Program-made: the position numbers and the translations under genes | Notes under the pieces: generated by a model | Seen by the model: only the letters and a program-made list of their open reading frames with translations | Told to the model about the DNA's origin: nothing | Databases searched by the model: none | From: Microcebus murinus | Lineage: Eukaryota; Chordata; Mammalia; Primates; Cheirogaleidae | Direction of reading: 5' to 3' | DNA length: 64,000 nt | Assembly: GCF_040939455.1 (NCBI RefSeq) | Contig: NC_134108.1 | Location: 3,315,501 to 3,379,500 of the forward strand | Shown here: positions 49,584-61,761 of the stretch, piece after piece | How positions within the stretch are numbered: the first letter of the stretch is position 1 | Layout: every line of letters begins with the position of its first letter

Positions 49584-49661
49584 AGACGGCCGGACAATGC
49601 GGGTGGCGGGCGGGGAGGCGTGCGCAGAGAGACTCTTCAAGGAAGTCGAGAGCATTTACGG
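49584..49661 (+). CDS. Candidate exon, unrecognised gene
   Basis: A 78-bp segment lies between an acceptor-like CCCCTGCAG and the consensus donor GTGAGT. One frame through it is open, starts at ATG 49596 (A at -3) and reads MRVAGGEACAERLFKEVESI plus YG before the donor. The C-terminal part looks like real protein, with an amphipathic ERLFKEVESIY. It sits in CpG-rich DNA just after a minisatellite, which would suit a first coding exon. No partner exon could be found within the window, and the upstream frame is open through the minisatellite, so chance is a real alternative. The product is unknown. Confidence 0.35.
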
Positions 49662-50919
49662 GTGAGTCGGGGGGAAATGGGTCCAGATCTTGCTCCTCAG
49701 CGAGTGAGCCTGGACTGAGGGAGTCTGGGAGGCGACCGTGGCGGTCGCGCCGTCACCAGGTAATTCAGGTAACCAGGCCCTGGCTGGGACCCTCGCCCGG
49801 CGGCGACTCCACAATCGCATCTGGCGAGCCAGAGACCCATTGCAGGCGGGATTAGCGATCTCGTAAGATTAGGCTCCGTGCTCGGCTGTAAGCGGCTTAC
49901 GCAGCGGTGGAGATTTGTGTAAACGTTATTAACTCTGGCTAATTAGGGCTCCTCCAAACCTGAGAAATCTGGATTCCAGAAGCACTTGGATCAGTTTGCT
50001 GAATTGCAAAGCAGCTTACGCTTGCCTGTGGCTGGTGCTTGTTTAAATCCTTAAGTAGCAAAGGTTTTAGCTGAGGGTATTATTCAGCCTGGCCCGGGTA
50101 GAGCAACCGCCTCCAGAGAACGTGCATTTATCCGCTACAGACAGTAAGGTTTTGACCGTTTGACTGCGAGGTGCAGGTGCAGGTGCAGGTGCGGCCACCC
50201 AGGCCGGGTCTTTGCAGCAGCGGGAGGAGCCCCTCACCTTGACACGTGGCCCAGCCTGTCTTGTCAGACAAGCTTAGGCGCACCTGCTCCTGGCAACGGC
50301 GCATGCAGGTGTGGCTTTTCCCCAGTTTCTGCCGGACGGGCTTGGGGGGAATCGGCCCTCTGGTCCAGTTCTGTTTCTTGCACGATTTCCTGATCTTTCC
50401 TCTGCCGCCTGCTGCTCCTGCCCGACGCCCAGGCGTTTCAGGCCCTAGACGCCTACAGGTCTACAGAGCGCCCTGGCCTCCGTGCAGGTGCCTGCTTAAA
50501 ATTACTTTAACACGCAGTTTTAGCAGCTGGATCCTGTCCAGCTGTGCATGCTCTCAGGTGTGCTGGAAGGGCCGGCTGCCTGTGAACAGCTCCGCCAGGG
50601 GCGGCGCCTTCGGTCCCTTCTCGGGCCTAGTCCCCGAACAGTGCTGCCCTGATCTCTGTATTTAACACCATGAGGGACACTCAGGAGCGTGGAGAAGGGA
50701 GCAGAGACTGAAAACTGGGCCTTTGCTTTCAAGCGCTAGGGTACTGTCTACGCAACAGCGTTGCACTGTCCGTCCTCCAGAAATCCCGCTCCTCCCCCCA
50801 CCAGTGCAGGCAGGTGGGGCTGTGGCAGGCAGATGCATGCCCCAGAGAAGTGGGGTCCCTGTCATTGGTGACTTTATGCTCACTTGCCATGTCCTGGACT
50901 ACTATTTGCTCGAAAGTCT
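49662..50919. other. GC-rich unique sequence
   Basis: CpG-rich to 49860, then mixed. A short GGTGCA hexanucleotide run of about four units lies at 50170-50192. The 139-codon frame at 50246-50665 has no domain. If the candidate exon at 49584 is real, this is its first intron. Confidence 0.35.
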
Positions 50920-51155
50920 GGAGTCGTGGTTAAGAACGGTAGACCTGGGGACGTGCTGAGTTCGAATCCTGCCTGCCTTGCTGTTCCATTGGGAGCAAGT
51001 TGCTTAGCTTCTCTGTATGTCAGTTTTCTTGTCTCAGAAATGGGTCTCTCTCTATCATCTGTCTATGCCCCACATGTTGTAAGGATTAAACAAGCAGTGT
51101 ATGCAGAGTGCTCAGAACAGTGCCCGGCACGCAGTAGCGTTTGATAAATGCTAGC
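50920..51155 (+). repeat. MIR SINE, sense, nearly full length
   Basis: Shows the tRNA-like 5' part (GGAGTCGTGGTTAAGAACGG and GAGTTCGAATCCTGCC, a B-box match), then CAAGTTGCTTAGCTTCTCTG, CTTGTCTCAGAAATGGG, AAGGATTAAACAAGCAGTGT and CAGAACAGTGCCCGGCACGC, and ends near TTGATAAATGCTAGC. Confidence 0.88.
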
Positions 51156-53702
51156 ATTTGAAACAGTGTAGTGGGGCCTTTGAAACTGCCCGTTTTTACA
51201 ACTGCCAGTATTTTCTCTCTGTTTTCTCACTTGCTCAAGTGCCCTGTTGCACTGAGCTTACCTTTCACTCTCAGGTGGGTGTCCCTCTGCCTTTGAACTG
51301 AAGGGCATGAAAGGAAGGCGGAAATGTTGTAACGTTGCTGATTCTGAATCAATAATTCTATCTATACCTTTAGCAAAATCCCAACCGAAACTTGAATGCT
51401 TTTTCTTTCAGAACTTGACAAGCCTTTGTTTGAAGTCTATAACGTGGAAGTGCGTGAGAATAAAGTTATTTGTTGTAGATTCACAATGGGGTACCTGTTA
51501 CGTGAGGCAGTGCGATGAGAAACCAGAGCGGGGTGAGAGAAAGGGTTCGCAGACCCCAGAGGGTACCCGCGTGCGTAACTGTAAAGGGTGCCGTGGGCAG
51601 GGGAACGTGCAGGTAACCGCCATCATAGGGGGGTGGTCCTTTCCCACTTCCACGGCACCTGCTTCCCGAACCACCGAGCAGCAGAGCTCAATGCAATACC
51701 AGGGAGTCAAGGTCAGGGAGGCCAGGTGGATGTAGACTGGGGCACCTTTTGTAGCCTGCTGGCCACGTGGCTAACAATAGAGATGTGACCAGTTAAAGCA
51801 GTTGCAAATCATTTACCTATTCATCCCAAAACAAGGCAGATGAGCCAATACTGAGGGTCTTCATCGAAATTTCAAACTTTAAATAAAAAGCACCTTGTGA
51901 ATGGTTAGCCATCCCCTCTCACCCTTATTTTAGCCAGGGTTCAGGGGCAGCGTCCAGGCACCCAGGTGCAGCTATAAGATAGCCCTGTTCTTACTCGGTT
52001 CTGATTGCACACTGCAAAGCTCCCTGTGTCAGACCATATGGGCTGGTGAGCATCCAGACAGATACAAGAGTGAAATATTTATTAAATTGGTGCTGCACGT
52101 CAGTGAGGGAAAGACAGATCGCTTGGTAAATTACAGTTCAGTATGTTCTAGGCATTTGTTGTTGTTCCGGAGTAATCACTTCTATTTAATTATATAAATG
52201 GCTTTTGATTTTGCTTTATGGCTGCTTAGAGACTGTTCTGATGGTAATGTTTTAGAAATATACCCAAAATACTCAAATTTGATGGAAAACTTATTGCAGT
52301 TCTGTGTCAAATTTTTGAAGCTATAATATCTGGCACGGCTTTGGTGGCGTAGATATTGGAGAAATAGAAAAATATAAAGGGAAAAGGACTGTATTTCTTG
52401 TTTTAGTTTGATTTTTGCTGACATTTCATGGAATTTACTGGAGGCATCTCTTTTTATTATATTTTTAGACATTTTATTTTTAATGAAGCTATTTTTTTCC
52501 CCCAACAGTCTGATGTTGGCATCTCAGTGTAGGTCCAGTCATGAACTTTAACACTAATATTTCTTATAGCTTCTCTTTTTATACAGCAATGTTTTAATAG
52601 GCATGCTTAAAAATGCCCTTTAAAGATAATAATTTAACTTTATTTATCTTAAAAAATGTAACAGTTGTTATCATTCCTGTTTAATGAATAACATGCTCCC
52701 TTCTGTCCCCTAAGTCTGTTTCTGGGATGAGAGGTTCCTTGGAGACCGAGCACAGGTACGCTGGCCCTCGGCAAATTGTCCACTTTCTCATTTTTATAAA
52801 CTGATATATTGGCATTCCATGTTGCAATCTGCTGGCCTGGCCTCCAGAAGGCTGGGTTAGTTTAAGTCAGCTCCCTAGAGCTTTTGTTAAATGCTCTTCA
52901 TCCTCCAGAACCGAGAAGGAAAAGAACACTTCATAGCAGAGGTCAGAGACAAGATTCTACTACGAGATGGATTAGGCATGGTGCATACCAAGGTTGAACA
53001 AAACAGCTTCTTTTGATCACTCTTGGTCAGAAATATCAAAGATTCCACACAACTTGGTTTATAATATTATAACCATAGCATAGAGTTTCGCTGTCTCTTT
53101 GTGTGTTCTAGTTTTATACTAATGGCCAATTCTTAGCCAAATACATTGGCATGTTTTGATAGTCAAGGCAGGCGTATTTATAACAGAAAGATGGTCTGTG
53201 CATACAAGCAAATGAGGACCGAAAAAGATTTTGTCAGCACACATGCACTCTCTCTTCTACCCTTTATGGATTAGAAAGCTCAGGCAGTGATTGCTTTAAA
53301 TTATAGGTTCCTAATCTTCCCACCTCACAGTCTCATGATCAGCGAGTTCTTATCTATTGCCCACTAATTTTCTATTTGGGAAGCGTCTGTTTGGGAATGA
53401 GAGGAGAACTACAAAAGAGATTCTAAACTAGGAAGGGGAATAACGACAAACACTAAAAATGCTCCGGCACACGAGAACAAAGCCATTCCCCTTCCATGTC
53501 CTTGGCTATACAACAGTCTAGCTCAAAGACTCTAGAAGAATCTGTGACATTTGCAAAACAATGCTGCTGTTTCAAAGTAAATTTGATAGCAAGGCTGAGT
53601 TTGATGCAATAAAAATCCAAAATGAGGATATTCAATTTTTAAATGTGAATGGCGACCTCTTAGCGTTCCTCTTTCCTTGAAGCTAATTACATAGGCACCT
53701 AT
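51156..53702. other. Unique sequence
   Basis: Non-repetitive as far as I can see, AT-rich from 52150. A 142-codon frame at 51307-51735 has no domain. A cluster of AT-rich, balanced sequence around 52500-53700 leads into the left arm of the inverted repeat. No exon supported. Confidence 0.3.
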
Positions 53703-53886
53703 TGCTAATGAAGATGGACACCCCCTAATTGGGCATGTATTTATTCGGGGACCAGCTGAGCATTTATAGGTGTTTCCTACGTGAATTTCATAAAGCGAAT
53801 CAGAATAACTGAAGAATTAAAATCCCTTTGATACATAAAATATAAAAACACATGGAAAAGCCACTTTGAAATGCCAGGTTTTTAGG
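53703..53886 (+). repeat. Outer inverted-repeat arm, left
   Basis: About 184 bp from GCTAATGAAGATGGACACCC, through GGGCATGTATTTATTCGGGG, CATTTATAGGTGTTTCC and AACACATGGAAAAGCCACTT, to GCCAGGTTTTT. Its reverse complement recurs at 55133-55315 at roughly 85% identity by eye. Confidence 0.85.
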
Positions 53887-54200
53887 GCGAGTACATGTTC
53901 CGAGCGAGCTTGATTGGAGCAGGCGGGGTGAGGGACACACGAGATGGGAAGAATCAGGACACATGGGCTTGTTACAGTTCTCTCCTGTCACTAACTGTCT
54001 CATTTTCCTCATTGGTGAAATAAGTGTATTGCAGTAAATGGCATCAAACTCTCAGAGTTCTAACATGACCTTACGTTTGCATGTCCTAATGTTGTCACCA
54101 CAGTATAGGAAGCTTAGACATTTGATGAACTAAATAGGGAAGAGAATCTCACAGGGCCATTATTTAATTTTTCCAAATGTAGTACTTGAGACTCAAAAAC
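53887..54200. other. Unique spacer
   Basis: Sequence between the left outer arm and the first Alu. It has no counterpart on the right side, where the second Alu directly abuts the arm. Confidence 0.5.
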
Positions 54201-54212
54201 ATCTTGTTTCAG

Positions 54213-54548
54213 GCCGGGCGCTGTGGCTCACGCCTGTAATCCTAGCTCTTGGGAGGCCGAGGCGGGCGGATTGCTCAAGGTCAGGAGTTCAAAACCAGCC
54301 TGAGCAAGAGCGAGACCCCGTCTCTACTATAAATAGAAAGAAATTAATTGGCCAACTGATATATATATAAAAAATTAGCCGGGCATGGTGGCGCATGCCT
54401 GTAGTCCCAGCTACTCGGGAGGCTGAGGCAGAAGGATCACTCAAGCCCAGGAGTTTGAGGTTGCTGTGAGCTAGACGCCACGGCACTCACTCTAGCCTGG
54501 ACAACAAAGCGAGACTCTGTCTCAAAAAAAAAAAAAAAAAAAAAAAAA
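54213..54548 (+). mobile_element. Young lemur-type Alu, sense
   Basis: Starts GCCGGGCGCTGTGGCTCACG and carries the lemur linker text TTAATTGGCCAACTGATATA. It then has AGCCGGGCATGGTGGCGCAT and ends in an uninterrupted A run of about 27. The 12-bp target-site duplication ATCTTGTTTCAG lies at 54201-54212 and 54549-54560. It is very similar to the copy at 61399 and shares GGCAGAAGGATC and GACAACAAAGCGAG with it. Confidence 0.96.
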
Positions 54549-54560
54549 ATCTTGTTTCAG

Positions 54561-54765
54561 GCACTGTGCCAGGCACTTTTATTATTTATTCTACGGAAAT
54601 AAGTCTCCCCATTTAATAACTGCAGAAACCAAGGAAAAGAATGGATGGAATTTGTTGAGACCACGTAAGCAGGTCGTGGCAGAGCTGAGAGAGCCCCTGT
54701 CTCCTGCCTTCTCTTCATGTGTGTCCATCACCCCACCTGTTCCACGCAAGCCCACGCGGTACACG
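54561..54765. other. Unique spacer between head-to-head Alus
   Basis: About 205 bp of single-copy sequence that would form the loop between two complementary Alus. Confidence 0.6.
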
Positions 54766-54775
54766 TACTCGCTTT

Positions 54776-55116
54776 GTTTATTTTATTATTTATTTTTGAG
54801 ACAGAGTCTTGCTTTGTTGCCCAGGCTAGAGTAAGCTCTGTGGTGTCAGCCTAGCTCACAGCAACCACAAACTCCTGGGCTCAAGCAATCCTCCTGCCTC
54901 AGCCTCCTGAGTAGCTGGGACTACAGGCATGTGCCACCATGCCCGGCTAATGTTTTCTATATATATTAGTTGGCCAATTAATTTCTTTCTATTTATAGTA
55001 GAGATGGGGTCTCGCTCTTGCTCAGGCTGGTTTCGAACTCCTGACCTTGAGCAATCCGCCTGCCTCGGCCTCCCAGAGTGCTAGAATTACAGGCGTGAGC
55101 CACCGCGCCCAGCCCA
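54776..55116 (-). mobile_element. Lemur-type Alu, antisense
   Basis: Reverse complement of the same Alu type. T-rich start, GAGACAGAGTCTTGCTTTGT, TATATATTAGTTGGCCAATT, ending CCACCGCGCCCAGCC. Probable target-site duplication TACTCGCTTT (54766-54775) and TACTCACTTT (55117-55126), with one mismatch. It abuts the right outer inverted-repeat arm. Confidence 0.95.
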
Positions 55117-55132
55117 TACTCACTTTAAAACC

Positions 55133-55315
55133 TGGCATTTATTTCAAAGTGGTTTTTCCATGTGTTTTTATATTGTAAATATCAAATGGGTTTCATTCTC
55201 CAGTTATTCTGATTTGCTTTATGAAGTTCACATCAGAAAAACCTATAAATGCTTAGTTGGTCCCCAAACAAATACATGCCCAATTAAGGAGTGTTCATCT
55301 TCATTAGCATGTGAT
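55133..55315 (-). repeat. Outer inverted-repeat arm, right
   Basis: From CCTGGCATTTATTTCAAAGT, through CCATGTGTTTTTATATTGTA and GGTCCCCAAACAAATACATG, to CATCTTCATTAGCA. It is the reverse complement of 53703-53886 with scattered substitutions and a few small indels. Confidence 0.85.
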
Positions 55316-55639
55316 CTGCTGTCTCCAAATATAAAACTGTTTCCCTCCTTCTCTGACTTTGCATGATACTGTCATCTGGAGTATGGCCAGTATTAATTAA
55401 CGTTTTCCCAATGAGTCGCTTTGCAGGTAGTCATGGGAGGTAATGTGCAGTATGATTTGAAGAAATGCTGATGGAATGTCTGCCACTGATAATTAAAATT
55501 ACCTTCATGGAATGATTATTTTGGAAACAAGTGACTCTTTAATCTTCCCACATTATTAACTTCTCTTAATAAATTTCTGTAACTGGTAACAGAAATGTAA
55601 CTGTTTTCCAAGTTCCTGGCCACATTGTTGACAAGGTCA
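55316..55639. other. Unique sequence
   Basis: AT-rich; nothing recognised. Confidence 0.3.
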
Positions 55640-56627
55640 TAATCCCAATTGTCCAAAAATAAAACTTAAAAATTTGTTACTAGCAAGGAACAAACATGGA
55701 CATCTGGGATAGAAATTGAAGTTCCAACATGTTTCAAATAAGAGTCACAGAAAGAGATAATAAAGTAGTGGGAAAGTAGTAATTGAAAACATGATCACTG
55801 AAATTTTTCTAGAATTGAAAGAAGACATGAATCTTCAGTATGGAAAAGCATGGTAAGTCTCAATCCTGATAAACAAAAGCACATTTACTCATAGGCACAT
55901 TATCAGAAAACTGTGCAGCTACCAAAGAGAAATGACAATGTTTACAAAGGAAGGCTCTCCAATAGGTGCAAGCCAAAGGATATTTAAACTCCACGGACCA
56001 GACAATGAATGATTAGGTGAGAAAAAAATAGACCACAAAATTATACAAGGGATAAATATAGAGTGACAATTAGAAAAATGTGTAAGTTTCCAAAAATACC
56101 TACCTAAAGAACTTAAAAAGTAATAATAGAGAAGAGTCATATAAAGAAAGAAACAGTATTGGGAGGCTGAGGCGGGCGGATCGCTCGAGGTCAGGAGTTC
56201 GAAACCACCCTGAGCAAGAGTGAGACCCCGTCTCTACTATAAAAATAGAAAGAAATTAATTGGCCATCTGATATATATAGAAAAAATTAGCCGGGCATGG
56301 TGGCGCATGCCTGTAGTCCCAGCTACTGGGGAGGCTGAGGCAGGAGGATTGCTTGAGCCCAGGAGTTTGAGGTTGCTATGAGCAAGGCTGACGCCACGGC
56401 ACTCACTCTAGCCTGGGCAATTAAGCGAGACTCTGTCTCAAAAAAAAAAAAAAAAAAAAACAAAAAAAAAAAAAAAAGAAAGAAACAGTAAATATGACAC
56501 AATGCAACCAGTTATTATAAAATTATACTACAGTTTTGAGACAATATACCTGTCATATCAAAAAAGGTAGATGGGGTTAACTCTCCTACTAAAAGAAAAT
56601 AATTTTCACATTAACACACAAAACACC
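55640..56627 (+). mobile_element. Old L1M-type LINE, 5' part, sense
   Basis: TTTCAAATAAGAGTCACAGA, TTTTTCTAGAATTGAAAGAA, GACATGAATCTTCAGTATGG and, after the Alu, GGTAGATGGGGTTAACTCTC and CTACTAAAAGAAAAT follow old L1 sequence. The copy is interrupted by the Alu at 56159 and by a younger L1 at 56642, and resumes at 57305. Confidence 0.65.
56159..56474 (+). mobile_element. 5'-truncated lemur-type Alu, sense
   Basis: Begins inside the left monomer at TTGGGAGGCTGAGGCGGGCG. It has the linker TTAATTGGCCATCTGATATA and ends in a long A run with one C. A perfect 16-bp target-site duplication (AAAGAAAGAAACAGTA) lies at 56143-56158 and 56475-56490. Truncation with an intact duplication shows it inserted in shortened form. 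Confidence 0.95.
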
Positions 56628-56641
56628 CCAAATCCATGCTT

Positions 56642-57290
56642 AATGTTTTTAATTTATTTTTTCTTTTTTTCTTTTTTCTTTCAGCATATTATGGGGCTAA
56701 AATGTTTAGGTTATGTATATTGCTCTTGCCCCACCTGAGTCAGAGCTTCAAGTGTGTCCATCCCCCAGATGGTGCACACTGTACCCATTAGATATGTATT
56801 TACCCATTCCTCCCCCCCTTCCACCTGCCCGACGCCCGATTAATGTTATTACTATATATGCACTTAAGTGGTGATGTTGGCATGGTTGCGGAGAGATAGG
56901 AGCACTCCTACACTGCTGGTGGGACTGCAAACTAGTTCAACCTCTATGGAAAGCAATATGGAGATACCTTAAAGAGATACAAGTAGAACTACCATTTGAT
57001 TCAGCAACCCCATTACTGAGCATCTACCCAAAAGAACAAAAGACATTCTATAAAAAAGGCATCTGAACTAGAATGTTTATAGCAGCACAATTCACTACTG
57101 CAAAGATGTGGAAACAACCCAAGTGCCCATCAATATATGAGTGGATGAATAGAGTGTGGTATATGTACACCATGGAGTTCTACTCAGTCACAAAAAACAA
57201 TGGTGATCTAGCACCTCTTGTATTATTACCCTGAATAGAGCTGGAGCCCATTCTACTAAATGAAGTATCCCAAGAATGGAAAAACAAGCA
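56642..57290. mobile_element. Twin-primed (internally inverted) young LINE-1
   Basis: The left part, 56642 to about 56871, is the L1 3' UTR in antisense, with a T-rich tail and CATCCCCCAGATGGTGCACA. At about 56872 the orientation flips. The right part, GATGTTGGCATGGTTGCGGA through ACCTCTATGGAAAGCAATAT, ATAGCAGCACAATTCACTAC and CACCATGGAGTTCTACTCAG, is upstream L1 sequence in sense orientation. A perfect 14-bp target-site duplication, CCAAATCCATGCTT, flanks the whole insertion at 56628-56641 and 57291-57304. Confidence 0.92.
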
Positions 57291-57304
57291 CCAAATCCAT
57301 GCTT

Positions 57305-59785
57305 TAAACAAAGACATACCTAAAACATTGGTGCAGAAAGGCTAAAAGTAAAGGGATTAGCAAGGCACCCCAGGCAAATGGAGATAAGGAGAAAACTGGT
57401 GTTGTGATCCTGATTTCAGACAAAATAGATTTGGGCAATAAGAGCATTAAATGAACAGACTTTATACTACTAAAACTCACAATGAAACTATATCAGTTAT
57501 GAGTATATATGCACCAAATCGCAACTACCTACATAAAGCAGAAACTATAGAAGATTGAAGGAGAAATATTATATACACACTAATAATAGAAAAATAACCT
57601 TTTACATACTACTCTTGGTAAAAGATGAGTCAAGTGCACAAAAAATAGAATATAAAGGATAGAAAACCACGTCTGGAATAAAGTAGATACAATGTGTATA
57701 TATCTGTATCTATAGCTGTATCTCTGTACCTATCACATCACACTATGCCCTTAAAAGAGGGAATACACCTTCCACACAAACACACATAGACCATTCACAA
57801 AAATTATACGCTGCCCACATTTTATATCACCAAGAAAGCATTGATAAATCCCTTAGAGTAAATATATTACAAATAAAACTGACAAAAATACAAACAACCT
57901 AACATTAAAAAAGGAATTATATTTAAAAAAAAAAAACTTTCTCAACTTCTTCCGAGGAAATGTAAAACTATCAAAAAACTCTTGGATAAAGGGGAAATAT
58001 GAATTGAAACTTCCAAATGTCTGGAAATAAACAAGAACTTACATGTTAGAATCAGTGAGACATGAAAATTCAGAGACTTAAATGGCCCAAGAAATGAAAA
58101 CAAGAGAGGAAAAAATGGACTGGATTTCTGACTTAAGAAGTTATTCAAAGAACAGCAGAGTAAACAGAATGAAGACAGTCAAGAAAATGATAAACATAAA
58201 GGAAAACACTACTGAGGTATAGAACTGAAAAATATCAGATCCAACTAATAATTCATAATCTTGGCTCTGAAAATATCCCCTCAAAAAATCCACTGGTCAA
58301 TAAATGAGAGAAAACATAAATATATAAACTATAGATACAGAATATATGACATTATTTATACACCTCTATGCAAATAAATTTTGGGGAAATTATCTAAGTT
58401 GATCCCAATAGAAATAAAAAAGTTATACCAATTTCCATAGGAGAAATGGAAAGTTATCCAGGCATTATCCCACAAAAATATGTAAGGCCCAGATGCCACC
58501 ACAGCAGAATTCTACCATAGCATTAAAAGACCAGATTATTTCAAAGCTATAAAATAATTATTTCAGGGCACAGAAAATGAGCCAAAACTTCTAAATTCAT
58601 CTTATGAATCCAGATTAACATTGACACCAATGAATACAACAAAAAATACAGAGATCAATGTTGCTTGTGAATATTAATGCAAACATCTTCATTGTAGTAT
58701 TAGTAAACAGGTTGGAAAACCACATTAAGAAAAAAGTACACCATGACTAAGTGGAATTTATAGCATGAACACAAATCTAGTTCAGAATGAACAAAAATTT
58801 GTTAACACCATGCCCCGTATTAATGAGTTTAAAAAGAAAAAATCATATAATTATCTCCAAATGTGTTTTAAAGGCTTTGGCAAAAGTCAAAACCTATCCT
58901 ATAAAATCTTTCAAGAAAGTAGGTATGGATGGATATTTTCTTAACTTCCATAATATACAGATACTTCATTTTTAAAGCCAGACTCTCTTAATGAAAAGGC
59001 AAGAGGCATTCCCATCATGATGGGAACAAGGCAAGGATGTTCATAGTCTCTGTTGCTATTAAGCATGCCACAGGAAGGGAATGCAATTAAGCAAAAGGGA
59101 ACAATCAGAGGCATAAGAATTGGAGTGGAGTAAAACCATGATTAAGAGCCCATGTGACAGTGTATCTGGAAAGCCCTAGAGAAGCAATAACAACACTAAC
59201 GGAAACAACAAAAGAATTCATCGGGGTAGTAGGATATAAACTTTACACACAAAAATCGATAGTCTGCACATGCAGGAAAAATAACCAGTAAGAATATAAT
59301 GGAAGAGAAAACTCCATTTATCACAGCAACAACAACAAAAAAATATACTTAGGAATAGATTTAATAAATTAATTAAATTATGAGTTAAGTTCACCTATTA
59401 AAAGACAAATGTTCTCAGAACGAATAAAAGAAAATCCACCCACATGCTATTAACGAGAAATATGTACCTAAACCACAAGGACCCAGAAGGTCAAAAATAT
59501 AGAAGGGAAAAAAGATCAACCACAACAGTGTTACCTTAAAGAAAGGCAGATCAGCTATATCAGAAAAAAGTTATGGTGAGAAGCACTAAGAAGGACAAAG
59601 AAGGGCCTTTCTCGGGGATAACAGCAATAATTCATCAATAAGATATCAAAATCAAAATCATGTCCTCTTTTTCACTCTACCCAGTAGCCTCAAAATAGTT
59701 AAAGCAACAAAACAAGGATGGATTATTAAAAATCATTAATAGATCTACTCTCATAGCAAAGATTTTAATGAACTGGGAGAAGCAA
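57305..59785 (+). mobile_element. Old L1M-type LINE, ORF2 part, sense
   Basis: Degraded ORF2. TTCAGACAAAATAGATTTGG and ATGAGTATATATGCACCAAA belong to the endonuclease half. Reverse-transcriptase landmarks follow: GCTTGTGAATATTAATGCAA, CACCATGACTAAGTGGAATT and GGGAACAAGGCAAGGATGTT, and later TGGAAAGCCCTAGAGAAGCA. Stops are frequent. It continues the copy at 55640. Confidence 0.78.
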
Positions 59786-59794
59786 ACTGATAGA

Positions 59795-59985
59795 TCGTTG
59801 CTCATTGCAGGCATTGCCTCGTTTAGTTCTCACAGTAATTCGACGAGACGGATGTGATTATTATCCCGGGAAACTGGGAGCACAGAGTGGTTAAGACATT
59901 TTTGCACGGCACACAGCTAGTAAGGGGTATACTCGGGAGTCAAAACTTGGTGATTTGGCCCAGAGCCTATATGCTCAGCCTCTGA
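59795..59985 (-). repeat. MIR SINE, antisense
   Basis: TTCTCACAGTAATTCGACGA, TTATTATCCCGGGAAACTGG, CACAGAGTGGTTAAGACATT and GCACACAGCTAGTAAGGGG follow MIR in reverse. CpGs are kept at several sites. Confidence 0.75.
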
Positions 59986-61382
59986 AGGCAGGAGGAAAGA
60001 AAGACCTGAGATTAGGATTAGTTGTGACTTTAAATTATCTTAATTTACGTTACTTAGGTTCTCAGCTTACCACTGTAAAGGAAATGACGCACCGAGTGCA
60101 CTGAGCACGGGCCTCCTCCAGCGTCTCCCCTCAGTAAAGGGAAACTCCCGGCCCACTCAGCCCGCCATTCTTCTTTCCTGAACCCAGCCCAGTTCTCACA
60201 GAACCTGGCCGCCTGGACTCACCCTCCTCACCTTCTCTATTAGGAGCAGGCTTGAAAATGGAGGGGGAAGGGAAAGGGCATGGGGGGGAGGGGAGGAGGA
60301 GACAGATAAGGATGAACCCCACATCTCTGACCAGCAGGTGCACTGAAATCCCAGAGTCCCAGTTACCTTGTTCCCAGAGGGTCTACCCCAGAAATGCCGG
60401 GCCCCCGCTGGAGCAGATATTCTTCCACTGGCTGAGAAGTTGCATTAGACTTTTTATTTATTTTAAAAATAAAGCAGATATTTTAGAAAATCATCTGCTT
60501 CACTTATAACCCAGTAGCTTAGATTTCAAATTGCCAAATGAACTCCAGAGCTCTATATCAAATGCAATTAAACAAAGCATTAAAGTAAGCCAGCAGCTGT
60601 CCCGGACGGGAGGTGGCTGTGGACGCGGGTGGGCTGCGTCCTGGAGCGGCCAGGCCATGCCCCCGACAAAGCGCCTCCACGGTTGTTTGCAGCCCCGCGT
60701 GTCTGGAGGGGAGAAGCCACACGGTTCTTCAGAAAGGACGGGATTTCCGTGCATGCTAAATACATTTACTGCTGGGCTTGGCCAGCACGTATAGATTTTT
60801 TTGGGGGGTGCTCTTCAATAAATATTTTTTGGAAGTGCTGAGAAATGCATTGATTTCTTAAGATCTCTGCCCTCCTGGTGCTCGTCGTAGTTTGCATTCT
60901 AAGTTTTAAGGGCCGGGGACTCGGGGCGTCTCGCTGCGCTGTTCCTCACTTCCACCTGGTTCGCGTTAGTGCTGCCCTAGTGGTTGCTCGGATGCCGAGT
61001 TAATGCTGCCCAATCTACTTTACCAAGTACCTTCTCCCAACATTTGCGCTCCGTCACACGGCTCTATGGTGTATTTTATTATTATTGTTTGTGCTACTGT
61101 TTTCTGTGCTTTTTTTTTTTTTAAAGAAGAAAAATATTCTCCACATTTTTTTTTTTTTTTAAGAGGAAGAAAGGAAATCTCCCAGAGCAAAGACAGTCAT
61201 CTCTTGAACCCTTTGGGGCAGGGCGATAGTGTTTCCTTTAGTAGATGGTCCACTCTCTGCTCAGCGTAGGAAGTGTCACCGTCACAGGGTCACGTTTATT
61301 AGTAGAAGAGGAAACGCCACCCCTCTGCAGAGGTTCCGCTACACTTTCAATCATCTATGGCGAAGCTTTTGCACTTACCGGT
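59986..61382. other. Unique sequence
   Basis: G- and GA-rich at 60250-60310, with runs such as GGAGGGGGAAGGGAAAGGGC. A mixed, non-repetitive stretch follows at 60430-60860. T-rich runs lie near 61110-61160. No exon recognised. Confidence 0.35.
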
Positions 61383-61398
61383 AAAAACAGGCTGTCCT

Positions 61399-61745
<347 letters not shown>

Positions 61746-61761
61746 AAAAACAGGCTGTCCT

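Noticed and set aside
50965..50985. tRNA-like B box (GTTCGAATCC)
   Set aside because: It is the tRNA-derived head of a MIR SINE; no cloverleaf or acceptor stem is present.
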